This document shows positions 38,457 to 47,252 of a stretch of DNA of 64,000 nucleotides, in pieces. This DNA is from a virus. The position numbers were made by a program, and so were the translations under genes. The notes under the pieces are model-generated. The model was not told where the DNA came from and did not search any database. It saw only the letters and a list, made by a program, of their open reading frames with translations. Numbering within the stretch: the first letter of the stretch is position 1; every line of letters starts with the position of its first letter. The stretch lies in the IMG/VR virus record IMGVR_UViG_3300044911_002208, positions 62,001 through 126,000 of that record. One strand, written 5' to 3'.

Positions 38457-40636
38457 GCTACCAAAGAGATAAATTCACCAAGAACTTTTTTATTTAGTTT
38501 TTTAGTCTTCAATGACTTAACAAATGCAGACTTGATTTGAGATTTAGTTGCGTCTTCTTTAACTTCAAATTCACTATCTTGAGAGAGTGCAGTTGAAGAC
38601 ATACCAAAATATGCATCATAACCAGAGTTAGTAATAGTAAAACTCTTCAATTTCTTCCAATCATTTTGAATCTTTGTATAATCTTCATCACAAGAATTGT
38701 GATATAGATTAATAAAACGATTTACATTGCGACCTTCAAGTACACGAATACCAATAAAGTTAGTGGAGGAAAATTTGTTCTTTAAATTATTAAGAAGAAC
38801 ATCGGTAAACTCATGATATCCAGAACCAAATTTATAAGTAGATCCAAGTTTACGATCACGAAGAAATGTACTTTGAGGGCTAACATATCCAACACCAATA
38901 AAAGGATCTTTTTCCCAATTACGCTTTACTTCTTTATGATAAACAAGTTGATTTGCTTCACCATCAGTCAAAACAATACATTGAACCTTTTGAAGTTTGT
39001 TTTCTTTTTGAAATTTGGGAAGAATTTGATGAAGTGCAATCAATGATTCATTTAAAGGAGTACCAGAGAGACTCAAACGAGGAGGATATGTATATGCACA
39101 ACGATAAGAATTTTTAAAGCATGAAGCAAGACGCCAAATATTCAACATTTGTCGTTCCAATTCTTTACCAGAAACTTTACTGGTAAGGATATTCATCATA
39201 GAAAAAGTTTCATCTACACAAAGCAAGCCCTCTTTTTTCTGGTAATGAGGAGTACGATCTGCGGCACTATAGCGACCAGTTTCATAATCATATTCCCCAC
39301 GACGCCATTCATTTGTAAAGGCATAAACATCAAAAGGAATAGAAACTTTTTTACAAAACCACACAAGATTAAAGAGTTGTTTACATGTATCCACTATTAC
39401 ATCAGCCATAGAACCACTCCAATCCAGTACAAATACCAGACCATGATTTTTACCGTCAGGAATCACAGAAACCTTCTTAAATAGATCTTCATTATACTTG
39501 TAGGTATGAAGACGAGCAGTATCGAGAATACCAGTGCGAGCAGTTGAAGCACGAGCATACTGATCCGCAGCTTTACGACACTCAAACTCTTTCACAAGAT
39601 AATTGACTTCTTTTTGAGCAGAAAACTTAAACTTGTTAAACTCAATATCAACATCTCTGTAGAGATTTATGGAAGAATATCCAGATGCTTGAGCATGTTC
39701 TTGATGAATTTTTTGTTGATGACAAAAAGATTCGCTAATATCTTTATGAACATCATAATTTTTACCAATAATAGTTTCAAGATTTACTTTAGGAATTTCA
39801 ACGTAAACATTATCGTATCCGTCATCATTTACAAGATCCCGAATTTTATCTTCAAATGAATCTGCGGTACGAATTTCAGGTTCACTTTCTTCACTAGTAT
39901 TATTTACTGAAGTCTGATCACCTTGGGCAGTCCCACCATTACCTTCCTTTTCTTGAGGTTGAGAATTATCACTTTCACCGTCTTGTTCAGAAGATGAGTC
40001 ATTAGTCTCTACAATTTCATTAGCGGGTGACTGAGAATCTCCTTGTTGATCATGAGAATCAAAATCAGCAACTTTTTGCTGTTGTTCTTTTTCTTTTTTA
40101 CAATATTTGTAAAGTTCTTCTGCAGCAATTAAGGTATCTGCAAAAGTTTCAGTTGCAGAAATCAAATCAATGATTTGCTTTTCTTCCGAGTTAAAATCAA
40201 TAGTTACAAAATTACCAATTTTAAAATAAAGGTTAGAGCGATCTGCAAGATTAAAACAAGAGATATCTTCATCATCAATTTGAAAGAAATCTTCTTCATT
40301 TAGTTCTTTATACCCATTAAAGAAAGTTTTAGCAAGTCCAGCATACTTACGTTTCATTAATTTTTCAATTCGTGCATCTTCAACAACATTCACAAACTGA
40401 GTAGGAACTTTTACAGTTTTAGTCCAGTCTTCATCTGGCGTAAAAAGAGCATGACCCACTTCATGCCCTACAAGAAGATCATATACAAGATTGCTTGCCT
40501 TTTCCCAAAGAGGAAGAGTCAAGACGCGAGTATGAACATTAAAACAAGCAGTAGAAACTTTTTTGTGCTCGACAACGAGATCCTCAGTGGCAAGCAGTTT
40601 GGCAAGTTGAGACTTGATTTCGTGGGAGACAGGCAT
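38453..40636 (-). CDS. VWA-domain protein with HExxH metallopeptidase motif (CobT-like)
   Basis: A 727-aa partner of the CobS-like ATPase. Residues 54-65 read LLVGHEVGHALF, an HExxH zinc site, with VVEDARIEKLMKRKY after it. Residues about 190-260 are an acidic Ser/Glu/Gln-rich linker. Near residue 402 VFVLDWSGSMADV is the MIDAS motif (D-x-S-x-S) of a von Willebrand A domain, followed by VLTDGEAN. CobT has the acidic linker and VWA domain. The metallopeptidase-like N-terminus is a cyanophage feature and leads to annotations as peptidase. It is encoded upstream of and coupled to the 61-aa gene and cobS. Confidence 0.88.
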   Translation of the reverse strand: MPVSHEIKSQLAKLLATEDLVVEHKKVSTACFNVHTRVLTLPLWEKASNLVYDLLVGHEVGHALFTPDEDWTKTVKVPTQFVNVVEDARIEKLMKRKYAGLAKTFFNGYKELNEEDFFQIDDEDISCFNLADRSNLYFKIGNFVTIDFNSEEKQIIDLISATETFADTLIAAEELYKYCKKEKEQQQKVADFDSHDQQGDSQSPANEIVETNDSSSEQDGESDNSQPQEKEGNGGTAQGDQTSVNNTSEESEPEIRTADSFEDKIRDLVNDDGYDNVYVEIPKVNLETIIGKNYDVHKDISESFCHQQKIHQEHAQASGYSSINLYRDVDIEFNKFKFSAQKEVNYLVKEFECRKAADQYARASTARTGILDTARLHTYKYNEDLFKKVSVIPDGKNHGLVFVLDWSGSMADVIVDTCKQLFNLVWFCKKVSIPFDVYAFTNEWRRGEYDYETGRYSAADRTPHYQKKEGLLCVDETFSMMNILTSKVSGKELERQMLNIWRLASCFKNSYRCAYTYPPRLSLSGTPLNESLIALHQILPKFQKENKLQKVQCIVLTDGEANQLVYHKEVKRNWEKDPFIGVGYVSPQSTFLRDRKLGSTYKFGSGYHEFTDVLLNNLKNKFSSTNFIGIRVLEGRNVNRFINLYHNSCDEDYTKIQNDWKKLKSFTITNSGYDAYFGMSSTALSQDSEFEVKEDATKSQIKSAFVKSLKTKKLNKKVLGEFISLVA

Positions 40637-40665
40637 TTGATTTGTTTCGTGTGAGCATATAATAC

Positions 40666-40691
40666 AAAAAAAGATCGCCTGTTAGACGATC
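40666..40691 (-). terminator. Terminator after gp46
   Basis: The stem GATCG / CGATC (40673-40677 and 40687-40691) is followed on the minus strand by seven T. The stem is short, so efficiency may be modest. Confidence 0.6.
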
Positions 40692-40704
40692 ATTGTGCCA
40701 CTTT

Positions 40705-42414
40705 TTAAACTGCCCTACTAAATCCTTTTATTTTTTCAAATCTAATTACGTTGTTAAATTTATCTCTCATACCTTCTTTATGAGAAATAACAAATACATT
40801 TGCATCTTTGATTACATATCTAATAATCTTTAAAAATTCATCTGTACCAAATCCATCTAAGGAAGAATCAAATGTTTCATCAAAAATTATAATATTGCAG
40901 TTTAAAGAATTTTTTATTTTAGCAATTTCTCTCCAAGTAAAAAGAAGAGCAAGATCAATTCTCATTTTTTCACCTTCACTAAAAGAAGTATATGAAAAAT
41001 CTTCATGAATTGGTGATTTAATAGATTCAGAAAATTCTTGATCTAAATTAAAGTTAATATAAAAATCCATCATTTGCAAATAACGATTTACTTGCTGATT
41101 AATGAGTGGCAAATATTTTTTAATAATTTTTGTTTTAACACCACCATCTTTTAGAAGACTGTAGATATAATCATAGTAATTAATTTTTTGTTTTATAGAA
41201 TCTAAATCATTTAGTATATCAGTTAGATTGTTCCTGTATTCTTCTAACTTCTCATGTTCAGAATTTCTATTCTCAAGGTTCTTGGTAATAACTTGAATTT
41301 CATTTTCAAGATCTCGGATTTGTCTTTGGCATCCAGAGATCTTAGTATTGTTTTGAGAAATGCCATTCGTTAGTTCTGTGATTTCAGTAGATAGAGCGGT
41401 AAATTGACGCTCTCGCTCTTCTTCCTCTTTAATTGCCTGCTCTAGTTCTTGATAACCAGATTGCAACTCTTTTGCTTTATTTTGAGCGTCGTTAATTCTA
41501 TTTATTCTGAAAGTCTCATCAATATCTTGAGTACAGGTAGGACAAACCGTATTCTCTGTAAAAAACTTATGTTCTTTAGTAATGGTAGATACCTTTTGAG
41601 ATATTTTACCTTTCAAATTACCTAACTTACGAAGTTTGTCTGTTGCTCCAATATAAGTTTCTAAGTGCTTTTGTATTAGTTGAATTTCTTCAGTTTTTGC
41701 CTCAGATACACCAATTAAATCTTTTTCTTCATTAAGAAGTTGAGAAATCTTTTCCTTTTTATTTTTAATACTTTCTTTACCACGATTTTCAAGTTCTTCA
41801 ATAAAATTTTCTTGCATATTAACTTTATCTTGAAAAGATTCTTTTTTTAATTCAAGAACTTTAACTTCATCCTTTACAGAACGAATCTTTTCTTTAACTA
41901 AAGTATTCATTGACGAGAAAATTTTAATGTCAAGTAGATCTTCAATTACTTCTCTGCGATGGGCAGCAGAAAGTTGCATGAAAGGGACAAAACTGCTACT
42001 ACCCAAAATAACAATTTGAGTAAAAGACTTATAGTTCATTTTAAGAACGTTTTGTTCCAACCATTTTTGTTGATCAGTTGATGCAGAGTCTTGATTTAAA
42101 ATTTTACCATTTCTATGAATTTCAAATATAGATGGTTTAATTCCTCTAACAACTTTCCATTTATTAGATCCAATTGTAAATTCAACTTCTACAACACAAT
42201 CTTTCTCATTTATAGAATTGATTAATTGTGGTTTATTTACACCCCTGAAGGATTTACCAAACAAAGAAAAAGTCAGGGCGTCCAACATGGTACTTTTACC
42301 AGCACCGTTATTTCCAATTATTAAAGTAGTTGGACTTCCTACAAAAGATACTTCTGTAAATTGATTTCCAGTACTTAAAAAGTTTTTATACTTAATTTTT
42401 TCAAATAAGATCAT
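40705..42414 (-). CDS. gp46: Recombination endonuclease subunit (T4 gp46, Rad50/SbcC-like)
   Basis: SMC-like ATPase of the gp46/47 end-processing nuclease. Walker A is IIGNNGAGKSTMLDAL near residue 33, a long coiled coil occupies about residues 180-420 with the zinc hook VCPTCTQD at its tip, and the signature TSFSEGEKMRIDLALL and Walker B NIIIFDETFDSSLDG are near the end. At 569 aa it matches T4 gp46 (560). It degrades DNA ends for recombination and host DNA breakdown. Its start overlaps the DUF3110-like gene by 14 bases. A terminator follows. Confidence 0.97.
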   Translation of the reverse strand: MILFEKIKYKNFLSTGNQFTEVSFVGSPTTLIIGNNGAGKSTMLDALTFSLFGKSFRGVNKPQLINSINEKDCVVEVEFTIGSNKWKVVRGIKPSIFEIHRNGKILNQDSASTDQQKWLEQNVLKMNYKSFTQIVILGSSSFVPFMQLSAAHRREVIEDLLDIKIFSSMNTLVKEKIRSVKDEVKVLELKKESFQDKVNMQENFIEELENRGKESIKNKKEKISQLLNEEKDLIGVSEAKTEEIQLIQKHLETYIGATDKLRKLGNLKGKISQKVSTITKEHKFFTENTVCPTCTQDIDETFRINRINDAQNKAKELQSGYQELEQAIKEEEERERQFTALSTEITELTNGISQNNTKISGCQRQIRDLENEIQVITKNLENRNSEHEKLEEYRNNLTDILNDLDSIKQKINYYDYIYSLLKDGGVKTKIIKKYLPLINQQVNRYLQMMDFYINFNLDQEFSESIKSPIHEDFSYTSFSEGEKMRIDLALLFTWREIAKIKNSLNCNIIIFDETFDSSLDGFGTDEFLKIIRYVIKDANVFVISHKEGMRDKFNNVIRFEKIKGFSRAV

Positions 42415-42670
42415 TTTCTTGAGGGGGAATTACAATATCGTTTTCAGTAATTATTGCATATTGATAATCGTTCATTTCACAAGTTTTTATTATGATATCG
42501 TCATCAATTTCAATAACGTGCATAGATGGATAATTCATTTCTTCTAACATCATAGCAAATCTAACTGCATCATCTTCTTGTTCAAAAAGATATAGTATTT
42601 GCTCTCCATCTTCATTTATTACAGAATAGGCACCTTCGTCTTCTTTTCCTTCTATTGTTAGAATAAACAT
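42401..42670 (-). CDS. DUF3110-like protein, 89 aa
   Basis: The frame reads MFILTIEGKEDEGAYSVINE, with LYLFEQEDDAVRFAMMLEEM and PSMHVIEIDDD following. This is the pattern of DUF3110, a small family of cyanobacteria (an opening beta strand, D-D-A-x-R-F-A-x-x-L, then E-I-D). A cyanobacterial relative supports a cyanobacterial host. It lies between gp47 and gp46 and contacts both genes, as I recall for other cyanomyoviruses. Function unknown; a ferredoxin-like small domain seems likely. Confidence 0.82.
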   Translation of the reverse strand: MFILTIEGKEDEGAYSVINEDGEQILYLFEQEDDAVRFAMMLEEMNYPSMHVIEIDDDIIIKTCEMNDYQYAIITENDIVIPPQENDLI

Positions 42671-43711
42671 TTAAATCATCTCACAAGCCTCTTTGTATAT
42701 ATTTTGAATAATTCCTTTAAGTATGTTTTTATCTAACACTAGATCAGAATCTTCAACGTATCTATTAAGTAAAGAAACCGTATCTTCAGATTCCAATTCA
42801 TCTATTTGGATTTCTTCTTCTATTTTAAAACTTTCTACTATTTTAATTTCTGCAATATTTGCCGAATATAATTTATCTAGAAATTTATCAAACTTTTTAG
42901 GGTCAGTTTTTTTTCTAATAATCAACTTTACTATTTTATTTTCATATTGCCTAGCATCAAATAATTGAGGATCAGTATCTTCATAAAAGATAGAATAAAA
43001 CATTCTATATGGGTTATCAATAGATGTTAATTCTAAAGTATCTAAATCCAATAAATGAAATCCTCTAGTATCATTATAATCATTTAAATATAATTCATAA
43101 GGATTTCCCAAATAATATATCTTCCCGTTATTTGATCTAGTGTGATAATGACCAGAAAATACTCTAGTAAATTTATCGAATATTTGACTATCATGCCCAG
43201 ATGTCATTATATGACCCTTATAGGGAGAAAATCCATTCAATTCTAAATGACCCATTGCAATTTTAGAATTACTTTTATTAATTACATCATAAGTAATTTT
43301 TTCATTTTCAGAATTTATCCATGGAATAAACAATATATTTTGTTTCCCTATTTTAATATGTTCAGATTCAGATATTACCCTCACATTCTTATATTCTCTT
43401 AGAAGCAAATCAACAGCGTTTAATTGATTGGTATTCTTATAATAAGCTGTATGATTTCCAACTACCGTGTAAACCTGGCATCCTAAAGACTCCAATTTAT
43501 CATAATAATTATCTTTTGCCCATGCTAAAGCAGCAAAGTCAATACCCTTTCGGCTATCAAAGGTATCCCCCATATCAATAATTGTTGTTATTCCTTCCTT
43601 TTCTATTGTAGGAAAAAATACATCATTATAAAATTTTAAAAAATAATCATGAAATAATTTAGAGTTTTTACGAGCACCAAAATGTTGGTCTGTAATTATT
43701 GCTACACGCAT
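42671..43711 (-). CDS. gp47: Recombination endonuclease subunit (T4 gp47, Mre11/SbcD-like)
   Basis: Metallophosphoesterase nuclease subunit. The motifs in order are ITDQHFGAR (residues 6-14), DMGDTFDSRKG, VVGNHTAYY, MGHLELNGF and FSGHYHTRSN, all with the expected His, Asp and Asn ligands. At 346 aa it matches T4 gp47 (339). It abuts the gp55 stop and is followed immediately by the DUF3110-like gene and gp46. With gp46 it forms the Mre11-Rad50-like complex. Confidence 0.97.
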   Translation of the reverse strand: MRVAIITDQHFGARKNSKLFHDYFLKFYNDVFFPTIEKEGITTIIDMGDTFDSRKGIDFAALAWAKDNYYDKLESLGCQVYTVVGNHTAYYKNTNQLNAVDLLLREYKNVRVISESEHIKIGKQNILFIPWINSENEKITYDVINKSNSKIAMGHLELNGFSPYKGHIMTSGHDSQIFDKFTRVFSGHYHTRSNNGKIYYLGNPYELYLNDYNDTRGFHLLDLDTLELTSIDNPYRMFYSIFYEDTDPQLFDARQYENKIVKLIIRKKTDPKKFDKFLDKLYSANIAEIKIVESFKIEEEIQIDELESEDTVSLLNRYVEDSDLVLDKNILKGIIQNIYKEACEMI

Positions 43712-44190
43712 CAGTACCTTGTTTTAGAATGAATACTATCCTTAATACTATTATAGTCAGAATAATTCATTCCGTCAATATGATTGTCATCAAAGAAGAC
43801 TTCATCATATCCAGTTCTTTCAAGAATTTTATTCTTAATCTCCAACTGCTTCTTTTCCTTTTGAATTCTTCTCAGAAATGCATAGTGAATAATCTGAGTA
43901 AAGTAAGCAAATGGATTTTGTGACTTCTCTGGATTGAAATTATGAATGTATTGAACACAATTTTCAATACCATCAGAAATCATGTCATCTTTAAAAATAT
44001 AGTTGACAAAATTAGGTTTAAAAGATAGGTGAGTTGCGATCTTTAAGAAGCATTCTCCTAAGTAATTCGTTATTCGTGGTTTTGGATCTCCTCTATCTTG
44101 AGCTGCAGCAATTTCTTTTTTATATTCAATCAATGCTGCCAAAAAATCTTTATTGTTAACATAATGAACTGACCTTTTTCTTTTAGTCAT
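43711..44190 (-). CDS. gp55: Late-promoter sigma factor (T4 gp55 homologue)
   Basis: The sigma factor that directs host RNA polymerase to TATAAATA-type late promoters. MTKRKRSVHYVNNKDFLAAL, the segment FKPNFVNYIFKDDMISDGIE, and NPFAYFTQIIHYAFLRRIQK (sigma region 2-like, promoter melting) are typical. I use ATG 44190; an in-frame ATG at 44208 with AGGT upstream is an alternative. A TATAAT box with extended TG at 44237-44245 probably drives it. Its presence agrees with the many late promoter motifs found in this window. Confidence 0.94.
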   Translation of the reverse strand: MTKRKRSVHYVNNKDFLAALIEYKKEIAAAQDRGDPKPRITNYLGECFLKIATHLSFKPNFVNYIFKDDMISDGIENCVQYIHNFNPEKSQNPFAYFTQIIHYAFLRRIQKEKKQLEIKNKILERTGYDEVFFDDNHIDGMNYSDYNSIKDSIHSKTRY

Positions 44191-44236
44191 AGTATTTGTA
44201 GTTATCATAAGAATACCTAATTTAATATGTATATCA

Positions 44237-44245
44237 ATTATACCA
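44237..44245 (-). promoter_or_regulatory. Extended -10 promoter of gp55
   Basis: The minus strand reads TGGTATAAT, an extended -10 element, 29-55 bases before the two possible gp55 starts. The -35 region is weak (TTGTAG at 17-base spacing). Confidence 0.6.
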
Positions 44246-44324
44246 TCTATGGAAAATAACTACAAACTTGACACTACCTCAGAATATCGATAGAATACCT
44301 TTGTTAGGTTTGAAAATAATATAT

Positions 44325-44726
44325 CTAACTATTCTTATAGAGCTTTTCTAATATCTCTTTAGCATCATTAACATTAGAGATATATCCCATTTTTCTATTA
44401 ATCTTTTTTCTACTTGGATAGTCACTCCCATAGTCTTTTGACTGTCTTACATAATTTTGATACATGATGATCATATCAATATCTTTAGATTCACTAATTG
44501 TTAGTACATCATTCATATCAATTAATAACATATCATCTTTACTTGTTTTTAACCAAGATTCTAATTTATATCCAGAAACACCAGCTCTTGTTTTTACTTC
44601 AGAAACAGTAATTGGATTTGTTACTAAAAGCATAGTTTTATGTTCTTCAAAACATGGAGATACTTTTGCGTATATTTCTTCTCCATTTTTTAATTTAATT
44701 GTTGCATAAAAATCTTCTTCCATCAT
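44325..44726 (-). CDS. Sm-like small protein D, 133 aa
   Basis: The frame starts MMEEDFYATIKLKNGEEIYA and continues MLLVTNPITVSEVK, YKLESWLKTSKDD and DVLTISESKDIDMIIMYQNYV, followed by a basic C-terminal extension (YPSRKKINRKMGYISN). The K-x-G-E-x-I-x-A-K-V opening, the NP-I-x-V step, ESWL and the T-I-S-E...Y end align with the three other Sm-like genes. It overlaps uvsW by four bases. The extended basic tail is unique to this copy. Confidence 0.77.
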   Translation of the reverse strand: MMEEDFYATIKLKNGEEIYAKVSPCFEEHKTMLLVTNPITVSEVKTRAGVSGYKLESWLKTSKDDMLLIDMNDVLTISESKDIDMIIMYQNYVRQSKDYGSDYPSRKKINRKMGYISNVNDAKEILEKLYKNS

Positions 44727-46195
44727 TGTGCTAAATTGATAGTAATTATTTCGTAGTTAAAGTTTTCTTCATTATAAATTTTAATTCTTTCTATTAAATG
44801 ATTTAACGTGTAGTTTTTTCTTGACTTGTGAGTGCAATCATCGGAAATATCATAAAGCATTGCTTTTGTTTTATTTTTACCCTTCCTTAAAACTCTACCA
44901 ATACTTTGAAGATTGCGAACTCTAGATTTACTTGGGGATGCAAAAATAACATTATGGAGGTTTCTAATATTTATTCCAGTAGAAAATACACCATATGAAG
45001 CAACAATAATTGCATCATCCTCTCGTTCTGTTATTTCTCTAACTTGTTCCCTCTCTTCAGTATCAATTCCTCCATGAACAAAAAATACTTTACGATTTTC
45101 TTTTTTGTTTTTATTAATTAGTTCGTATAAAGGAAGTCCATGACTTTCAACTCTAGAAAATAATATAAGAGTATTACCTTTTAAATCTAAAGCTAAATTT
45201 TTAATAAAATTATTTCTTTTTTCATGAGATATAATAAATTGAACCTCATCTTCATAGGTTTCAAAAGTTTGAGGAGTATGCTTTAATACAAGACATCTAA
45301 TATCTAATTTAGATACATGTCCTTTTTCCATTAATTCTGCAGTTCTTGTAACTTTATATGATGGTCCAAATAAACCTTCAAGAACCCATTTATGAGTTTG
45401 TGTTCCATCTAAAGTTCCAGTAAATCCAAATCTATATTTTGCATGATGAAGTTTAGTCATGATTTCAATAAGTGATTTGCTCTTGAATAAATGAGCTTCA
45501 TCACCTATAATTACACCATAATCTTCAAAGAATGAACGTTCCAATTTATATACAGATTGCCAAGTAGTAATAGTAACAGGATGTTCGTTTGTCTTTTCTC
45601 TACCAGAATAAATTCGGTGACAGTATGACTCAGCATCCCAACCATAATCCTGAAAATCCTTGTACATTTGCTCTACAAGAGATGTCGTTGGAACAACTAA
45701 AAGTATTTTTTCGTGTTTACTCACATAGTATCTTACTAGAGAATAAATCATCAGAGATTTGCCTGATGCTGTGGGACTTATCAATAGTCTTCGATTATGC
45801 TTTAACGCATCACATACTCCATCTATTTGATAATCTCTCGGAGAATGAGAACAAATAGATTGCATATATCCTTTAACGCCTTCAAGAGTAATTTCTTCGT
45901 TTACCTCAAAAGGTAATCCATAGAATTTATTCTCTACAAATTTATAATTATATCCATAGTTTTTACAAAAAGAAATTAATCTATCCAACAGACCTATGTA
46001 GAGCTGCTTGGTTCTCATGTCGAATAGATGAATTTCCCCATTCCAATTTCTGCCCCTATATTGGGGCATGAATTTTGCATTCGGTACTTCAAATTTAAAG
46101 TGATCACGAAGTTCATATTCAATGTGTGGTTCACATTCTATTTTTAAATAAACTTCGTTGGATTTAGAAATTATTAGATCAAATTTATCAACCAT
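44723..46195 (-). CDS. uvsW: Recombination helicase (T4 UvsW homologue)
   Basis: Superfamily 2 helicase that unwinds R-loops and Holliday junctions and rewinds forks, moving replication from origin-dependent to recombination-dependent. The N-terminal domain contains FMPQYRGRNWNGEIHLFD, Walker A is ISPTASGKSLMIYSLV, the Walker B box is VIIGDEAHLFKSKS, motif III is RFGFTGTLDG and motif VI is QSIGRVLRKGKNK. At 490 aa it matches the T4 protein. It overlaps uvsY by 8 bases. Confidence 0.96.
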   Translation of the reverse strand: MVDKFDLIISKSNEVYLKIECEPHIEYELRDHFKFEVPNAKFMPQYRGRNWNGEIHLFDMRTKQLYIGLLDRLISFCKNYGYNYKFVENKFYGLPFEVNEEITLEGVKGYMQSICSHSPRDYQIDGVCDALKHNRRLLISPTASGKSLMIYSLVRYYVSKHEKILLVVPTTSLVEQMYKDFQDYGWDAESYCHRIYSGREKTNEHPVTITTWQSVYKLERSFFEDYGVIIGDEAHLFKSKSLIEIMTKLHHAKYRFGFTGTLDGTQTHKWVLEGLFGPSYKVTRTAELMEKGHVSKLDIRCLVLKHTPQTFETYEDEVQFIISHEKRNNFIKNLALDLKGNTLILFSRVESHGLPLYELINKNKKENRKVFFVHGGIDTEEREQVREITEREDDAIIVASYGVFSTGINIRNLHNVIFASPSKSRVRNLQSIGRVLRKGKNKTKAMLYDISDDCTHKSRKNYTLNHLIERIKIYNEENFNYEIITINLAQ

Positions 46196-46625
46196 AACCT
46201 GCCTGGAATTTTAAAAATTCGATGGCATTCTTAATTTGGTAAGTTCTGTTCTGAATTACTTTAAGAATACTCTCTAAGTAATTTATAACAGTTTCGTAAT
46301 AGTCTATTTTTAAACTAATTTGAGACAATTTCTCATCAGCATCTAGATATTTTTGTAAAGTATCTTTGTCTCTAATTTTTTTGGGGAATGGATTTTCTAT
46401 ATAAACATCTGGATCTGCTTTACCAGTAAAATATTCATATCTCTCATGCCTAATATTTTTTCTCTGCTGCTCTGCTTTTTTCTTTAATAGAATAATATTG
46501 TTATATAAGTCAAAGTATTTTGCATGTAAAACTGGAATGTTTGTTGATTCTGTATGTAAATTATCCATGTCAATTTTAGAATCTTCTTCCCACATTTTTT
46601 GAATCATTTCAAGGTCAATGATCAT
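46188..46625 (-). CDS. uvsY: Recombination mediator (T4 UvsY homologue)
   Basis: The loader of UvsX onto gp32-covered single strands. The block NIRHERYEYFTGKADPDVYI corresponds to T4 UvsY KARLDYYSGRGDGDEF, and VIQNRTYQIKNAIEFLKFQAG matches AIKSRGFAIKHIQDMRAFEAG. At 145 aa it is normal (T4 137), and all-helical. It overlaps the tail-tube-like gene by four bases and uvsW by eight, so it is coupled to both, in the usual cyanophage order of head genes, then uvsY, uvsW, 55, 47, 46. Confidence 0.93.
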   Translation of the reverse strand: MIIDLEMIQKMWEEDSKIDMDNLHTESTNIPVLHAKYFDLYNNIILLKKKAEQQRKNIRHERYEYFTGKADPDVYIENPFPKKIRDKDTLQKYLDADEKLSQISLKIDYYETVINYLESILKVIQNRTYQIKNAIEFLKFQAGYG

Positions 46626-47185
46626 AGTTTATTTCCACTAGCATCTAATATATTGTAGATAGTATACTTGAATGATACTTCTGCTGTAAAGTATTCAACA
46701 TCTGGATTTGTAGAATCAAATTCTAAAGCAGATAATGAATATGGGAACATATCTTTAAATACAACTTCAAATTGAACACGATTATTACTATTCAATGCTT
46801 GTAAAGTGCCATCTGAATAAATGTTCATTTGTTTAGTCAAAGAAGTATTCAAATTGGTTTCTTGTTTTTGTAATTTATAAATTTCGTTCAATGATTCTGG
46901 GTAACCAAGACCTCTCATCCAATTTTGAATTTGCATGTAATTTTCAAGATTTTCATCGACAATAAATCTAAGATTAAAATCTTCAAAAACCATCTTATCT
47001 CCAGGAATATCAATATCCTTTAAATATGTTGGTTGTTGAGCAACACCAAGACTTAATCCTGGAACATTTGCAGAATTGGAGAAAAATGAAACTTTTCGTG
47101 CCCTAGTTAATGTAAACTTAAAACCTACAGAAGATAAAAAGTTTCTATTTTGTATTTGGTTACTAAAAGCGTTTCCGACTGCCAT
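46622..47185 (-). CDS. Tail-tube-fold protein, gp3-position tail completion protein
   Basis: The protein starts MAVGNAFSNQIQNRNFLSSV and has the tail-tube-like elements VSFFSNSANVPGLSLGVAQQ, FEDFNLRFIVDENLENYMQI and WMRGLGYPE, related in pattern to gp19 (58355-58957) and gp54-like proteins. In cyanomyoviruses the gene after gp23 is often called gene 3 (tail completion and sheath stabiliser), and this is in that place. I cannot decide between gp3 and another tube-fold protein. A terminator after gp23 and a CTAAATA motif only 12 bases upstream suggest separate initiation. Confidence 0.72.
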   Translation of the reverse strand: MAVGNAFSNQIQNRNFLSSVGFKFTLTRARKVSFFSNSANVPGLSLGVAQQPTYLKDIDIPGDKMVFEDFNLRFIVDENLENYMQIQNWMRGLGYPESLNEIYKLQKQETNLNTSLTKQMNIYSDGTLQALNSNNRVQFEVVFKDMFPYSLSALEFDSTNPDVEYFTAEVSFKYTIYNILDASGNKL

Positions 47186-47196
47186 GGTTTTTTAAC

Positions 47197-47203
47197 TATT
47201 TAG
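47197..47203 (-). promoter_or_regulatory. Possible late promoter variant (CTAAATA)
   Basis: CTAAATA on the minus strand but only 12 bases before the ATG at 47185, closer than the other late motifs, so it would leave almost no leader. Confidence 0.3.
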
Positions 47204-47205
47204 AA

Positions 47206-47230
47206 TAAAAAAGGGACCCTTTCGGGTCCC
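47206..47230 (-). terminator. Terminator after gp23
   Basis: The stem GGGACCC / GGGTCCC (47213-47219 and 47224-47230) with a TTTC loop is followed on the minus strand by T-rich sequence. Confidence 0.88.
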
Positions 47231-47252
47231 CCTTGATAAATGTGACCAGTGA

